A stretch of 64,000 nt of DNA from Blastococcus sp. TF02A-26 (GTDB lineage Bacteria > Actinomycetota > Actinomycetes > Mycobacteriales > Geodermatophilaceae): NCBI RefSeq assembly GCF_003319125.1, contig NZ_QOHG01000006.1, forward strand, positions 124,001 to 188,000. Reading direction: 5' to 3'. Each line of letters opens with the position of its first letter. Position 1 is the stretch's first letter. The notes under the pieces are model-generated. The model had not been told where the DNA came from. It worked only from the letters and a program-made list of their open reading frames with translations, and ran no database searches. This document shows positions 18,080 through 27,103 of the stretch, piece by piece. The position numbers were made by a program, and so were the translations under genes.

Positions 18080-18110
18080 CGGACCCGCGACCCTGTGGCA
18101 GGGTCGGGCC

Positions 18111-18127
18111 GGAACGGGAATCGTTCC
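18111..18127. promoter_or_regulatory. Zur-box-like palindrome before the permease pair
   Basis: GGAACGGGAATCGTTCC lies 18 bp before the GTG of the permease gene. Outer arms GGAAC/GTTCC are perfect and the core repeats GGAATCGTTCC, as at 17069-17088. Confidence 0.75.
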
Positions 18128-18144
18128 GGTAGACCGGGAGGGAC

Positions 18145-19152
18145 GTGTCCAGCACCCCGCTTCCGCCGGCCCCGGGCGACGTCGCCGTCGAGCCGCGCCG
18201 CCGGGGGTCGCGCTCCGGCGACGTCCTGATGGTCGTGCTGGCCGCGATGGCCGTCCTCCACTTCGTCCGGCCGGCCGTCTTCTCGGAGCCCGCCGTCCAG
18301 GCCTGGTCGACGGTCTTCGTGGCGGTGTGCCTGCAGGCGCTGCCGTTCCTGGTGCTCGGCGTGCTGCTGTCGGCGGCGATCAGCACCTTCGTCCCGGCGT
18401 CGTTCTTCTCCCGGGTCCTGCCCCGCAGCCCCGTGGCCGCCGTCCCGGTGGCCGGGCTGGCCGGTGCGGTGCTCCCGGGCTGCGAGTGCGCCTCGGTCCC
18501 CGTCGCCGGCAGCCTGGTCCGCCGCGGGGTCACCCCGGCCGCCGCCCTGGCGTTCCTGCTGTCGGCCCCCGCCATCAACCCGGTGGTCCTGGTGGCGACC
18601 GCGGTGGCGTTCCCGGGCGAGCCGCAGATGGTCCTCGCGCGGTTCGTCGCCTCCGTGCTGGTGGCACTGGTCATGGGGTGGCTGTGGGTCTCCTTCGGCC
18701 GCGGGGACTGGCTGCGGGTGCGGGAGGGGCACGTCGCCGCCCCCGGCGAGAGCCGGCTGGAGTCGTTCCGGAGCGCCGTGCAGCACGACCTCCTCCACGC
18801 GGGCGGCTTCCTCGTGGTCGGCGGGCTGACCGCGGCCACCCTGAACACCGTGGTGCCCCGCGCCTGGCTCGACGCGGTCGCCGACTCCCCGGTCCTCTCC
18901 GTGCTCGTGCTGGCCGCCCTCGCCGTGGTCCTCGCCGTCTGCTCGGAGGCCGACGCCTTCGTCGCCGCCAGCCTCGTGGGCTTCTCCCCCACCGCCCGCC
19001 TGGTGTTCCTGGTGGTCGGGCCGGCGGTCGACGTCAAGCTGATCGCCCTGCAGGCCGGCACGTTCGGTCCCCGGTTCGCCGCCCGCTTCGCGCCGGTCAC
19101 CCTCGTCGTCGCGGTGCTGGCCGCGGTCGGCGTGGGCGCGGTGCTGCTGTGA
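18145..19152 (+). CDS. Permease, UPF0718/ArsP_1 family (YcgR-like)
   Basis: 335 residues, about eight membrane helices, from GTG 18145 behind a GGGAGGGA site. It has the family hallmark GCECASVPVAGS (C113, C115) and an ALAFLLSAPAINPVVL helix. In Bacillus the homologous YcgR and its partner YcgQ belong to the Zur regulon, which fits the Zur-like box here. Transport substrate is not established; a zinc or zinc-chaperone role is the contextual guess. Confidence 0.85.
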   Translation: MSSTPLPPAPGDVAVEPRRRGSRSGDVLMVVLAAMAVLHFVRPAVFSEPAVQAWSTVFVAVCLQALPFLVLGVLLSAAISTFVPASFFSRVLPRSPVAAVPVAGLAGAVLPGCECASVPVAGSLVRRGVTPAAALAFLLSAPAINPVVLVATAVAFPGEPQMVLARFVASVLVALVMGWLWVSFGRGDWLRVREGHVAAPGESRLESFRSAVQHDLLHAGGFLVVGGLTAATLNTVVPRAWLDAVADSPVLSVLVLAALAVVLAVCSEADAFVAASLVGFSPTARLVFLVVGPAVDVKLIALQAGTFGPRFAARFAPVTLVVAVLAAVGVGAVLL

Positions 19153-19162
19153 GGAGGTCCCC

Positions 19163-19882
19163 GTGGACCGGATGACCCAGCACGCCGTCCTGCTGCTGCT
19201 CGGCGCCTACGTCCTGCAGGTGGCGATCACCGACGCCCACCTGGCCTACGTGCAGGGCGGCTTCCGGCCGTTCCTGCTGATCGCGGCCGCCGTCCTGATC
19301 GCGGTCGCGCTGCTCGGGCTGCTCCGGGCCTGGCGGGGCCGGCGTGCGGCCGACCCCGAGGCCGCGCACGCCCACGGGGCGCCGCGGGTCGCCTGGCTGC
19401 TCGTCGCGCCGGCCGCCGTCCTCGCGCTCGTGGCGCCACCGGCGCTGGGCTCGTTCACCGTGGCGCGGCAGACGCCGCCGCCCGAACTCCCCGGCGGGGT
19501 GACCGCGACACCGATCGGCCCGGACGACCCCGGGCAGGAGTACCGGACCCTGCCGCTGGCCGGCTACCAGCTGCGGGCGCTCTCGGGCGACTCGTCGGCC
19601 TTCGAGGGCCGGCGGATCCGGCTGACCGGCTTCGTGTCGCCACGCGAGGGCGGCGGCTGGTACGTCAGCCGGATCGCCATCTCCTGCTGTGCCGCCGACG
19701 CGATCGGCATCACGGTGGTGGTGGACGGCGACCGGGGCGACCTCGCCCCCGACCAGTGGGTCGAGGTGATCGGCACCTGGTCGCCGCCGATGAGCCATCC
19801 GAGCGGCGGGTGGCCCGAGGCGGTGATCGCGCCGGAGTCGGTCCGGCCGATCGACCGCCCCGCCGACACCTACGTCGGCTGA
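19163..19882 (+). CDS. TIGR03943/DUF1980 family protein (YcgQ-like permease partner)
   Basis: 239 residues from GTG 19163, 10 bp after the permease. Two N-terminal membrane helices precede an extracytoplasmic OB-like domain that carries the conserved RIAISCCAAD (C175, C176). The pair with the UPF0718 permease is conserved in the Zur regulon of Bacillus. The double cysteine could bind metal; that is inference. Confidence 0.85.
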   Translation: MDRMTQHAVLLLLGAYVLQVAITDAHLAYVQGGFRPFLLIAAAVLIAVALLGLLRAWRGRRAADPEAAHAHGAPRVAWLLVAPAAVLALVAPPALGSFTVARQTPPPELPGGVTATPIGPDDPGQEYRTLPLAGYQLRALSGDSSAFEGRRIRLTGFVSPREGGGWYVSRIAISCCAADAIGITVVVDGDRGDLAPDQWVEVIGTWSPPMSHPSGGWPEAVIAPESVRPIDRPADTYVG

Positions 19883-19891
19883 GCCCGCACG

Positions 19892-20662
19892 TCAGCCGCG
19901 GGCCGCCTCGACCGCTGCCGTGAGCGCCTGGACGGTCGGCGACGCCAGCGGATCCCCGTCGACGAGGATCCACGGGGTGCCGGTGAGCCCGTCCCGGCTG
20001 GCCCGGTCGGTCGCCTCGGCGACCCAGTCGCCGAACCGGCGGTCGCGGATGCCGGCCTCGACGTCGTCGCCGGTCGCGCCCGCCTGGGCCGCGAGGGCGA
20101 TGAGCTCGTCGTCGGTCAGGCCCGGGCCGCCCTCGGCGGGCTGCTGCGCGAAGAGGAGCCCGCTGAAGGTGGCGAACGCGTCCACACCGGCGGCGTCGGC
20201 GACCACGGCCGCGGCGCCGGCCGCACGGGTGGAGTACTCGTCGTCCGAGAGCCGGTCGAGGATGGCGACGGGCCGGTGCCTGACCACCACCTCACCGTCG
20301 GCGACCAGCTGGTCGAGGGTGTCGCCCGCGGCCTCCTCGAACGCCCGGCACGCCGGGCAGAGGTAGTCCTCGTAGACGTCGACGACGACGGGCGCGTCCG
20401 CCGAGCCGCGGGCGAACCCGGTCTCCGCGGTACCGGCGGCGGTGTTCGCCGGCGCCACCGCGTCGCCGGTGTCGGTACGGGCCGACTGCACCAGCACGGC
20501 GACGAGGACGGCGACCACGACCGCGGCGGCGACGGCGACGCCCGTGACCAGCTGGGTCCGCCGGCGACGGCGCAGCCGCTCGGCCTCCTGCTCGGCGGCC
20601 CGCTTCGCCGCGATGCGCTCGCGGGCGGCCTGCCGGCCACGGGTCGGGGTGCGGTCAGGCAT
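19892..20662 (-). CDS. Membrane-anchored DsbA-family thiol oxidoreductase
   Basis: 256 residues from ATG 20662. A basic, helical N-terminus and one membrane helix (about residues 38-60) precede a thioredoxin-like domain with YLCPACRAF as active site and the cis-proline region GTPWILVDG. It would act outside the membrane on disulfides of exported proteins. It overlaps the MauE-like gene by 8 bp, so that pair may supply its electrons. Confidence 0.88.
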   Translation of the reverse strand: MPDRTPTRGRQAARERIAAKRAAEQEAERLRRRRRTQLVTGVAVAAAVVVAVLVAVLVQSARTDTGDAVAPANTAAGTAETGFARGSADAPVVVDVYEDYLCPACRAFEEAAGDTLDQLVADGEVVVRHRPVAILDRLSDDEYSTRAAGAAAVVADAAGVDAFATFSGLLFAQQPAEGGPGLTDDELIALAAQAGATGDDVEAGIRDRRFGDWVAEATDRASRDGLTGTPWILVDGDPLASPTVQALTAAVEAARG

Positions 20663-21170
20663 CGGGACCTCCTCGGAGGGGAACGGCGCGGTCGAGCAGC
20701 GCCAGGCGGGTGCGCGGACGGACGACCAGGAACACCGACGCGGCCAGCAGGGCGACGTCCCGGACGATCTCGGACAGGTAGGCGGTCGAGTCCGCGTCGA
20801 CCTCGCCGCCACCGCCGAAGCAGCCGCAGTCGATGCTGAGCCCGCGGGCCCAGGCGGAGGCGACCGCGGCGGTGAAGCCGGCCAGCAGCAGCGCGGAGAC
20901 CACGGCGGCGGGCCGCACGAACACCCCGGCGAGGAGCAGGAGACCGACGGCGATCTCCAGCACCGGCAGACCGAAGGCCAGCAGCGGGACGAGTGCCTCG
21001 GGGGCCAGCTGGTAGGCCCGCACCGCCCGCTCCGCGGCGGCCGGGTCGGGCAGCTTGAGCGCGCCGGCGACCACCCAGACCACGCCGAGCCCGACGCGGA
21101 GGACGGTCCCGGCCCACGGCAGGGCCGCCGCGACGCCCCGCCGGGGGGACGCCGCGACGGGCACCGTCAT
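20655..21170 (-). CDS. MauE/DoxX-family membrane protein
   Basis: 171 residues with four hydrophobic helices. It begins with a DoxX-like helix (GLGVVWVVAGALKLPDP) and carries the conserved IDCGCFGG cysteine motif outside helix three. MauE-type proteins are DsbB/VKOR-like partners in disulfide formation or maturation of redox proteins. Both neighbours overlap it (DsbA by 8 bp, YcnI by 1 bp). Confidence 0.8.
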   Translation of the reverse strand: MTVPVAASPRRGVAAALPWAGTVLRVGLGVVWVVAGALKLPDPAAAERAVRAYQLAPEALVPLLAFGLPVLEIAVGLLLLAGVFVRPAAVVSALLLAGFTAAVASAWARGLSIDCGCFGGGGEVDADSTAYLSEIVRDVALLAASVFLVVRPRTRLALLDRAVPLRGGPDA

Positions 21171-21907
21171 CAGCTGCTGCGCCGGCGCGCGGCCAGGCCC
21201 ATGCCGAGCCCCGCCACGCCGGCGACGAGTCCGAGGACGCCGACCACGAGCGCGGTCACGGCCAGCCCCGAGCCGTCGGAGTCGTCGTCCGCGGACACCG
21301 CGTCGGAGGTGTCCGTCGCGTCGCTCTCCGACTCCGCCTGGGTGCCGCCGCCGTGGGCGTCGGTGCCGTCCGAGGTCAGCGCGAGGACGGGCGCGGGGCT
21401 CTCCGGCTCCTCCTCGCCCTCGATGGTCGGCTCGATCCAGGCCTGCTCCCGGCCGTCGTCGTAGGTCTGGATCGTGGGGAGGACCAGCTCGTCGACCTCG
21501 GGGATGGGACCGGCGCTGATCGAGAAGGTCTGGTACTGGCCGGGCGCGATGCCCGCGCCGGGGTCGGCGGTCCAGGTGATCTCGGTGACCGCCTCGGTGA
21601 CCTCGCTGCCGTGCACCTCGACCGGCGGGTCGATCGGCCCGGTCGTCGTCGTCGCGGTCCACCCGGGCACCGGCTTCACGCTCACCGAGGCGAGCGGGGT
21701 GTCGGAGGGGATCTGCACACGGAGGGAGACGGTCGAGGCGGTGTCGCTCTCGTTGGGCACCCGGAAGGTGAGCTCGCCGTAGCCGCCGGGAGCCGCGTCG
21801 GCCGAGGACACGCGGACGTGGGCCGAGGCGGTGCCCACGCCGGTGGCGAGGACGGCGGCGGTCGCCACGGAGACCGCGGCCAGCGCGCGGAGGGGACGGA
21901 CGTGCAC
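21170..21907 (-). CDS. YcnI-like (DUF1775) copper-binding exported protein
   Basis: 245 residues from GTG 21907 behind a GAAGGAG site. The signal peptide ends TASA and the mature protein would begin HVRVSS, giving the N-terminal histidine that binds Cu(II) in characterised YcnI proteins. An Ig-like domain with PVPGWTATTTTGPI follows, then an acidic Ser-rich stalk and a C-terminal helix (LAVTALVVGVLGLVAG) anchoring it. With DsbA and MauE it forms a copper/thiol cassette. Confidence 0.88.
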   Translation of the reverse strand: MHVRPLRALAAVSVATAAVLATGVGTASAHVRVSSADAAPGGYGELTFRVPNESDTASTVSLRVQIPSDTPLASVSVKPVPGWTATTTTGPIDPPVEVHGSEVTEAVTEITWTADPGAGIAPGQYQTFSISAGPIPEVDELVLPTIQTYDDGREQAWIEPTIEGEEEPESPAPVLALTSDGTDAHGGGTQAESESDATDTSDAVSADDDSDGSGLAVTALVVGVLGLVAGVAGLGMGLAARRRSS

Positions 21908-22047
21908 GGGTGGACTCCTTCGCCGGGCGCCGGGCCGGCCTGCTGCCGGGGCACGTGCGCGTCCCAGTAGTCGTCGTGACGTCGCCCCTGGTTCCCGCGC
22001 CGATCGGCACGTGACGAGGCTCACCCACGGCCCTCGCGGAGGGACGA

Positions 22048-22086
22048 CGACGGGCTCCCCCCGCTGGAACCGGGGGGAGCCCGTCG
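22048..22086. terminator. Strong terminator between aztD and ycnI
   Basis: A perfect 16-bp stem, 22048-22063 with 22071-22086, around a 7-nt loop. It lies just beyond the aztD stop (minus strand) and separates the zinc operon from the ycnI operon. Confidence 0.8.
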
Positions 22087-22103
22087 CCGCGCAGGGACGG
22101 CGG

Positions 22104-23351
22104 TCAGCCGGTGACGACGGCGATCTCGTTGGGGGTCACGTCGAGCTCACCGGTGGCCAGCACCGCACCGGTGGCCAGGTCGACGGCGTGCACCGCGTTC
22201 GCGGCCGGCTCGGTGACGTAGGCGATGCCGTCGTGCACCTTCAGCGCCGGGTGCGCGTCCTGCCACTCCTCCGGCCCCTCCCACGGCGCGACCACCGGGT
22301 AGGAGGCCAGGACCGCGCCGGTCTGCTCGTCGAGCAGGTGCAGGTTGCCGTCGGTGCCGAGGAGCACGGCCTCGTCCTGCGGCCCGCGGGCGAGGTCGCG
22401 GAAGGTGTACTGCACACCCTCGGGCAGCGGGACGACCTGCAGCCGGTCGGCGGCGGTGTCGACCAGCGTCACCGCGGAGAGCACGTAGCCCTCGGCGTCG
22501 GGGTCGGAGTTGTAGTCGCCCAGCGCCACCGGGGAGGACTCGGTCGTGAAGACGTTGCCCGTGCGGCCGTAGGCGTCGGGGGCGGTCAGCTTGGTGAACT
22601 CGCCGTCGTAGACGAGGACGCCGTCCTCGCAGCCGAAGACCGCCACCTCGCCGGCGACGGTGCCCTCGCCGTGCACGCCCGGGCACTCCTCGTTGCGCGC
22701 CACCTCCTCGCCGGAGGCGTCCAGGACGCGCACGCCGGTGCGCTCGTCCTCGGTGCCGAGCGTGGACAGCAGGGTGCCGTCCTCGAGCTCGATGGCGACC
22801 CCGTGGTGGGCCTCCTCCGACTCCCAGGTCCGCGTCTCCGGCAGGCCCTCGGCGTCGAGCAGGTCGTCGGTGGCGTACGAGGTGATGTCACCGGTGCCGT
22901 CGGCGAAGAGCACCGTGCGGTCCCCGTGGACGACGACGTGGCCGGCCTCCTCGGCCTCGAACACCCGGTCGGTCAGCTCGGGATCGGCGGCGTAGGAGGT
23001 GCCCCCGTCGGTCCAGACACCCGCGTCGAGGACCTGGAAGCCCTCCTCGGTCGTGACCATGACGTGCCGGCCGTCGCCGGCGGGGTTGACCCGCAGGAAG
23101 CCGTCCATCTCGGAGTCCCCGACGACCTCGAGCGTCGTGCCGTCGAGGACGAGGACGCCGCCGTCGTAGGTGAGCGCGATCCGCGGCTGGGGAGCGTCCA
23201 GCTCGGTGGCCGACGCGGCCGGGGACGTGTCCGCCGACGAGGCGGACGAGCCGGAGGCGCCGGAGTCGGAGTCCGACGAGCAGGCGGCCATGAGGAGGCC
23301 GACGGCTCCGAGGGCGGCCAGGCGCCGCGGAGAGGAGAGGGATGAGGTCAT
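22104..23351 (-). CDS. aztD: AztD-like zinc metallochaperone lipoprotein (beta-propeller)
   Basis: 415 residues from ATG 23351. A lipobox LMAAC (C24) and an acidic/Ser-rich spacer precede repeating propeller blades (for example GGVLVLDGTTLEVVG, GAVLASYPVV, GAVLATGELDV). Histidines H138, H142, H182, H183 and H227 and the pair C223/C241 stand out. Known AztD proteins bind zinc and pass it to the AztC solute-binding protein. Its promoter carries the best Zur-like palindrome in the window, 15 bp upstream, and it lies next to aztC. Confidence 0.85.
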   Translation of the reverse strand: MTSSLSSPRRLAALGAVGLLMAACSSDSDSGASGSSASSADTSPAASATELDAPQPRIALTYDGGVLVLDGTTLEVVGDSEMDGFLRVNPAGDGRHVMVTTEEGFQVLDAGVWTDGGTSYAADPELTDRVFEAEEAGHVVVHGDRTVLFADGTGDITSYATDDLLDAEGLPETRTWESEEAHHGVAIELEDGTLLSTLGTEDERTGVRVLDASGEEVARNEECPGVHGEGTVAGEVAVFGCEDGVLVYDGEFTKLTAPDAYGRTGNVFTTESSPVALGDYNSDPDAEGYVLSAVTLVDTAADRLQVVPLPEGVQYTFRDLARGPQDEAVLLGTDGNLHLLDEQTGAVLASYPVVAPWEGPEEWQDAHPALKVHDGIAYVTEPAANAVHAVDLATGAVLATGELDVTPNEIAVVTG

Positions 23352-23365
23352 GCCAATGAGCGTAG

Positions 23366-23385
23366 TGGGAATGATTCCCATTCCA
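23366..23385. promoter_or_regulatory. Zur-box-like palindrome before aztD
   Basis: GGGAATGATTCCC is a perfect 6+1+6 palindrome within TGGGAATGATTCCCATTCC. It is the strongest of five related sites and sits 11 bp beyond the aztC stop and 15 bp before the aztD start. Confidence 0.85.
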
Positions 23386-23395
23386 ACAAGCGGGG

Positions 23396-24301
23396 TCATC
23401 GGAGGCCCGCGACGATGGCGTCGGTGTTGGCCCGCATCATCTGCAGGTAGGTCTCCGCGCCCTCGCCCTCGGCCGTCAGCGACTCGGTGAACAGCGGGAC
23501 GACGGCCACGTCGACGCCGGCCTGCTCGGCGAGGACCTGCACCAGCCGGTCGGGCTGGGACGAGTCGGCGAAGACGGTGCGGACGCCGGCCTCCCGCACC
23601 GCGGTGGCCAGCTCGTCGAGGTCGCTGGCGCTGGGCGAGGCCAGCGTCGACCCACTGGGGACGACCGCGCCCACCACGGTGAAGCCGAACCGGTCGGCCA
23701 GGTAGCCGAAGACGTGGTGGTTGGTCACCAGGGACCGCTGCCCCGCGGGGATCGTCGCGAACTGCTCGCCCATCCACGCGTCGAGCTCGGCGATCTCGGC
23801 CCGGTAGCGCCCGGTGTCGTCGGCGAGCCGGTCGGCGTCGACGCCCTCGACCTCGGCGAGTGCTCCCGACAGCGCGTCGACCACCGCCAGCATCTGCTGC
23901 GGGTCGGTCCAGAAGTGCGGGTCCACCCCCTCCTCGTCCTCGGTGGTCCACTCGACCGGCTCGACCGCGTCGCCGGCCTGGACCACCCGGACGCCGTCCT
24001 CCCGGGCCGCCTCGACGTGGCGGGCCACCCCCTCCTCCAGGCCGAGCCCGTTGGCCACCAGCAGGTCGGCCTCCCGCATGCGGGCCGCCTCCTGGGCCGA
24101 GACCTCGAACGAGTGCGGGTCGGCGCCCGGTGGCATGAGCGTCAGCACCTCGGCCTGGTCGCCGACCAGCTCCCCCACGACGTCGCCGAGGACGTTGGTG
24201 GTGACGACGACCAGCGGGCGCCCGTCGTCGTCCGACGTGCAGCCGGCGAGCGCAGCGGCGGCCAGCAGCGCCCCGGCGAGGGCTCCCGCGACCCGCCTCA
24301 C
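23396..24301 (-). CDS. aztC: Zinc ABC transporter solute-binding lipoprotein AztC
   Basis: 301 residues from GTG 24301, overlapping the upstream gene's stop by 4 bp (GTGA). Lipobox LAGC (C21). It is a cluster A-I binding protein with likely zinc ligands H63 (DPHSFE), H129 (DPHFW), H195 (TNHHVFGYL) and an aspartate near 246 (FADSSQPDRL). It lacks the long His-rich loop of ZnuA, as AztC does. It delivers zinc to the AztB permease. Confidence 0.9.
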   Translation of the reverse strand: MRRVAGALAGALLAAAALAGCTSDDDGRPLVVVTTNVLGDVVGELVGDQAEVLTLMPPGADPHSFEVSAQEAARMREADLLVANGLGLEEGVARHVEAAREDGVRVVQAGDAVEPVEWTTEDEEGVDPHFWTDPQQMLAVVDALSGALAEVEGVDADRLADDTGRYRAEIAELDAWMGEQFATIPAGQRSLVTNHHVFGYLADRFGFTVVGAVVPSGSTLASPSASDLDELATAVREAGVRTVFADSSQPDRLVQVLAEQAGVDVAVVPLFTESLTAEGEGAETYLQMMRANTDAIVAGLR

Positions 24302-25512
24302 CGGCCGGTCTCCGCGAGGTGGGCCGGCGCGACCGCGGCCGGGAACGTCCGGGCGAGGCGGGCGCCGTCGGCGTAGTCGATCTCCAGCAGCCGCCTGCCC
24401 GCGGGGTCGTTGACGTAGGCGCGGTCCGCGGCGACCTGCAGGTCCACCTGGTCGAGCCGGTCGACCGGCAGCAGCGGCTCGGTGGCCGCCGTCCGCCCGT
24501 CCGGCGTGAGGACGACGACCCGGCCGGCGGCGTCCACGCCGACCACCCGGTCCTCCTCGTCGCCGGCCGCCACCGCCCGCACCCAGGGCGTCTCGGTCGG
24601 CACGAGCTGCCAGCTGCGCGCCCGGGTGTCGAGCAGCCAGACACCCCGGTCACCGGCGGGCGCGGCGACCGCGGGCCGGCCGGGCCGGTTGGCGAGGCCG
24701 CCGGCCCGCTCCTCGTCGGCCACCGGGACCGGGTAGGCGATGCGCTCGAGGTCGATCCCGTCGTCGGTCTCGGTGGCCAGCACCGCCCCGTCGGCGCAGG
24801 ACACGACCACACCGACGCGGGTGGGATGGCCGCCGCGCGGCTCGGCGCACTCCGCCTCCGCGCCGGGCAGCGGCTCGCCGTCGAGGTCCAGGGCCACGAC
24901 CGCATCGGCCGTGGTCGCGACCAGGCGGCTCCCCAGCGGGACCAGGGCGCCGTCGTGCGGCTCGGACTCCACGCGGGCGAGCTCGGTCACCTCGCCCTGC
25001 CCGAGGGCGGCCCGGTCCAGGACGACGCCGGTGCCGGTGTCGGGCGAGAAGAGCGCGGTCAGCGTCTCCGACGACGCCACCCGGACGCCGCCGGACCACT
25101 CGAGCGTGCCGGCGACCCCGGCCGGCGCCCGGTAGTAGTGCACGTGGTCGCCGTGGTCGACGGTCCACGTCCCCGTGTCGACGACGGTGAGCTCGCCCGC
25201 CGGTTCGGAGGCCGCGAACAGGAACCGGCCGTCGGTGCCCACCGCGGAGACGGCGCCGACCTCCCCCAGCGCCGCGGCCTCCTCGGTCAGCAGGTCCAGG
25301 GCGTGCACGGACCCGGCGTCGTCGAGGTAGGCCAGTTGCAGCTGCGGCTCGGCGAGCTCCTCGGCGCCGGCGACGAAGCCGTGCTCGGCGGACTCCCCGG
25401 CGGCGGGGCCGTCGCTCGGCTCGGCGGGGTCGCCGCCGCAGGCGGTGAGCAGCAGCACGGCGGCGCCGGCGAGCGCCGGCGCGCCGCGGAGGCGACGGGG
25501 TGGTCGGGACAC
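24298..25512 (-). CDS. Second beta-propeller lipoprotein, AztD-like
   Basis: 404 residues from GTG 25512; lipobox LLLTAC (C25). Repeated blade-like segments (AYLDDAGSVHALDLL, RLVATTADAVVALDLDG, GVWLLDTRARSWQLV, DRAYVNDPAGRRLLEIDY) indicate a propeller. Likely zinc-binding residues cluster in DHGDHVHYYRAP, and C-x(n)-C pairs recall AztD. It sits between aztB and aztC and is translationally coupled to aztC. A second zinc chaperone or an AztC partner is the natural guess; the family is not certain. Confidence 0.7.
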   Translation of the reverse strand: MSRPPRRLRGAPALAGAAVLLLTACGGDPAEPSDGPAAGESAEHGFVAGAEELAEPQLQLAYLDDAGSVHALDLLTEEAAALGEVGAVSAVGTDGRFLFAASEPAGELTVVDTGTWTVDHGDHVHYYRAPAGVAGTLEWSGGVRVASSETLTALFSPDTGTGVVLDRAALGQGEVTELARVESEPHDGALVPLGSRLVATTADAVVALDLDGEPLPGAEAECAEPRGGHPTRVGVVVSCADGAVLATETDDGIDLERIAYPVPVADEERAGGLANRPGRPAVAAPAGDRGVWLLDTRARSWQLVPTETPWVRAVAAGDEEDRVVGVDAAGRVVVLTPDGRTAATEPLLPVDRLDQVDLQVAADRAYVNDPAGRRLLEIDYADGARLARTFPAAVAPAHLAETGR

Positions 25513-25559
25513 GGGTCCTCCAGGGATCGAGCGGAACGGAGAGGCGGGCGGGCGCCGGC

Positions 25560-26375
25560 TCAGCGCGCGACCACGGCGCGGGCGGCGACGGAGAGGGCGA
25601 CGAGGGCGACCGCGCAGACGGCGATCGAGGCGCCACCGGCGGTGCCGGCGTGCCAGGACAGGAGCAGGCCGGCGAGCACGGCGACCGCGCCGACGGCGGC
25701 GCCGGCGGCCATGGTCGAGGGCAGCCGGCGGGTCCACTGCCGGGCCGCGGCGGCTGGCGCCAGCAGCAGCGCGACGACGAGCAGGGTGCCCAGCGCCGAG
25801 TAGGAGACGACGACGGCGGCGCTGACGACCAGCACCATCAGCGCGTGCGCCAGGCGCGGGCGCAGGCCGAGCGTGGCCGCCGTCCGCTCGTCGAAGCTCA
25901 CCGCCACGAACGCCCGGTGGCAGGCGGCGCAGACGGAGACGAGCACGACCAGGCCGGCGCCGAGGAGCACGAGGTCGGACTGCCGCACCGCCAGGACGTC
26001 GCCGAAGAGGATCGCCGTGACGTCGGTGGCGAAGGACCGGGAGCGGGACACGATGAGCACGCCCAGCGCCAGCATGCCGACGAAGAGCAGGCCGATGGCG
26101 GTGTCGGAGGACAGCCGCGCCCGGCGGGCCACCACGCCGACCCCGACGCTCATCAGCCCGGCGCTCACGGCGGCGCCGGCCACCGGCGGCCAGCCGGCCA
26201 GCGTGGCGACGGCGACCCCGGGGAGCATGCCGTGGGCGAGCGCCTCGCCGAGGAAGGCCATCCCGCGGACCACCACCCAGGTGCCCACGACGGCGCAGGT
26301 CACCGCCGCGAGGACACCGCCGAGCAGGGCGCGCTGCATGAAGGGGACCGCGAAGGGGTCGAGGAGCCAGGACAC
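25560..26375 (-). CDS. aztB: Zinc ABC transporter permease AztB
   Basis: 271 residues from GTG 26375, about eight helices, ABC-3 (ZnuB/TroC) family, including the conserved GMAFLGEALAHGMLPG segment near residue 35 and SFDERTAATLGL before the last helices. It heads the minus-strand operon aztB - propeller 2 - aztC, and lies head to head with aztA across a Zur-like box. Confidence 0.92.
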   Translation of the reverse strand: MSWLLDPFAVPFMQRALLGGVLAAVTCAVVGTWVVVRGMAFLGEALAHGMLPGVAVATLAGWPPVAGAAVSAGLMSVGVGVVARRARLSSDTAIGLLFVGMLALGVLIVSRSRSFATDVTAILFGDVLAVRQSDLVLLGAGLVVLVSVCAACHRAFVAVSFDERTAATLGLRPRLAHALMVLVVSAAVVVSYSALGTLLVVALLLAPAAAARQWTRRLPSTMAAGAAVGAVAVLAGLLLSWHAGTAGGASIAVCAVALVALSVAARAVVAR

Positions 26376-26385
26376 CCGACGAGAG

Positions 26386-26405
26386 TAATGGGAACGATTA
26401 TCACT
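26386..26405. promoter_or_regulatory. Zur-box-like palindrome, aztB/aztA divergent promoter
   Basis: TAATGGGAACGATTATCA, an imperfect palindrome related to the other sites, lies 11 bp before the aztB start and 18 bp before the aztA start, where bound repressor would block both. Confidence 0.8.
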
Positions 26406-26422
26406 CTTGCTACGGTGGGGTC

Positions 26423-27082
26423 ATGCCCAGCGCCATCGACCTCGACGACCTCAGCGTGCGCCGCGGCGAGACCCTCGCGCTCGACGGGGTCTGCGCCTGC
26501 CTGCCCGCCGCGGCGGTGACCGCCGTCGTCGGGGGCAACGGCGCCGGGAAGTCGACCCTGCTCGACGTCCTCGCCGGGGTGCTGCGCCCCACCTCGGGCT
26601 GCGTGGACGGGCTGTGCGGGCGGACGGTCGCCTACGTGCCCCAGCGCAGCGCCGTCCCCGACCACCTGCCGCTGACGATCGCCGACACCATCGCCATGGG
26701 CCGGTGGCGGGAGCGCGGTCCGTGGCGCCGGCTGCGCGCCGCCGACCGGGCACTGGTCGCCGCGGCGGCCGAGCAGCTGGGCCTGACCGACCTGCTCGCG
26801 GCACCCCTGTCCGCGGTCTCGGGTGGCCAGCGGCAGCGGGCACTGCTGGCCCAGGGACTGGTGGCCCGCGCCGACGTCCTGCTCGTGGACGAGCCGACGG
26901 CCGGGGTGGACGCGGCCACCCGGCTGGCCGTGCTCCAGGCGCTGGCGACGGAGGCCGAGCGCGGCGCCGTGGTCGTCCACGCGACCCACGAAGCCGCCGC
27001 GGTGGACCGCGCCGACGCGGTGCTCGCGCTCAGCGCCGGTCGGGTCGAGGTCCCGGCCGGCGCCCCGGGCGCCGCGGCCTGA
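26423..27082 (+). CDS. aztA: Zinc ABC transporter ATP-binding protein AztA
   Basis: 219 residues. Walker A GGNGAGKST (near residues 36-44), Q-loop VPQRSAVPD, signature SGGQRQRALL and Walker B VLLVDEPTAGVD with a following H-loop HATHEA are all intact. It powers the AztB permease encoded divergently. No second permease gene is in the window, so both binding proteins may use this one pair. Confidence 0.93.
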   Translation: MPSAIDLDDLSVRRGETLALDGVCACLPAAAVTAVVGGNGAGKSTLLDVLAGVLRPTSGCVDGLCGRTVAYVPQRSAVPDHLPLTIADTIAMGRWRERGPWRRLRAADRALVAAAAEQLGLTDLLAAPLSAVSGGQRQRALLAQGLVARADVLLVDEPTAGVDAATRLAVLQALATEAERGAVVVHATHEAAAVDRADAVLALSAGRVEVPAGAPGAAA

Positions 27083-27103
27083 GCCCCGGCGCCCGACCGC
27101 GGG

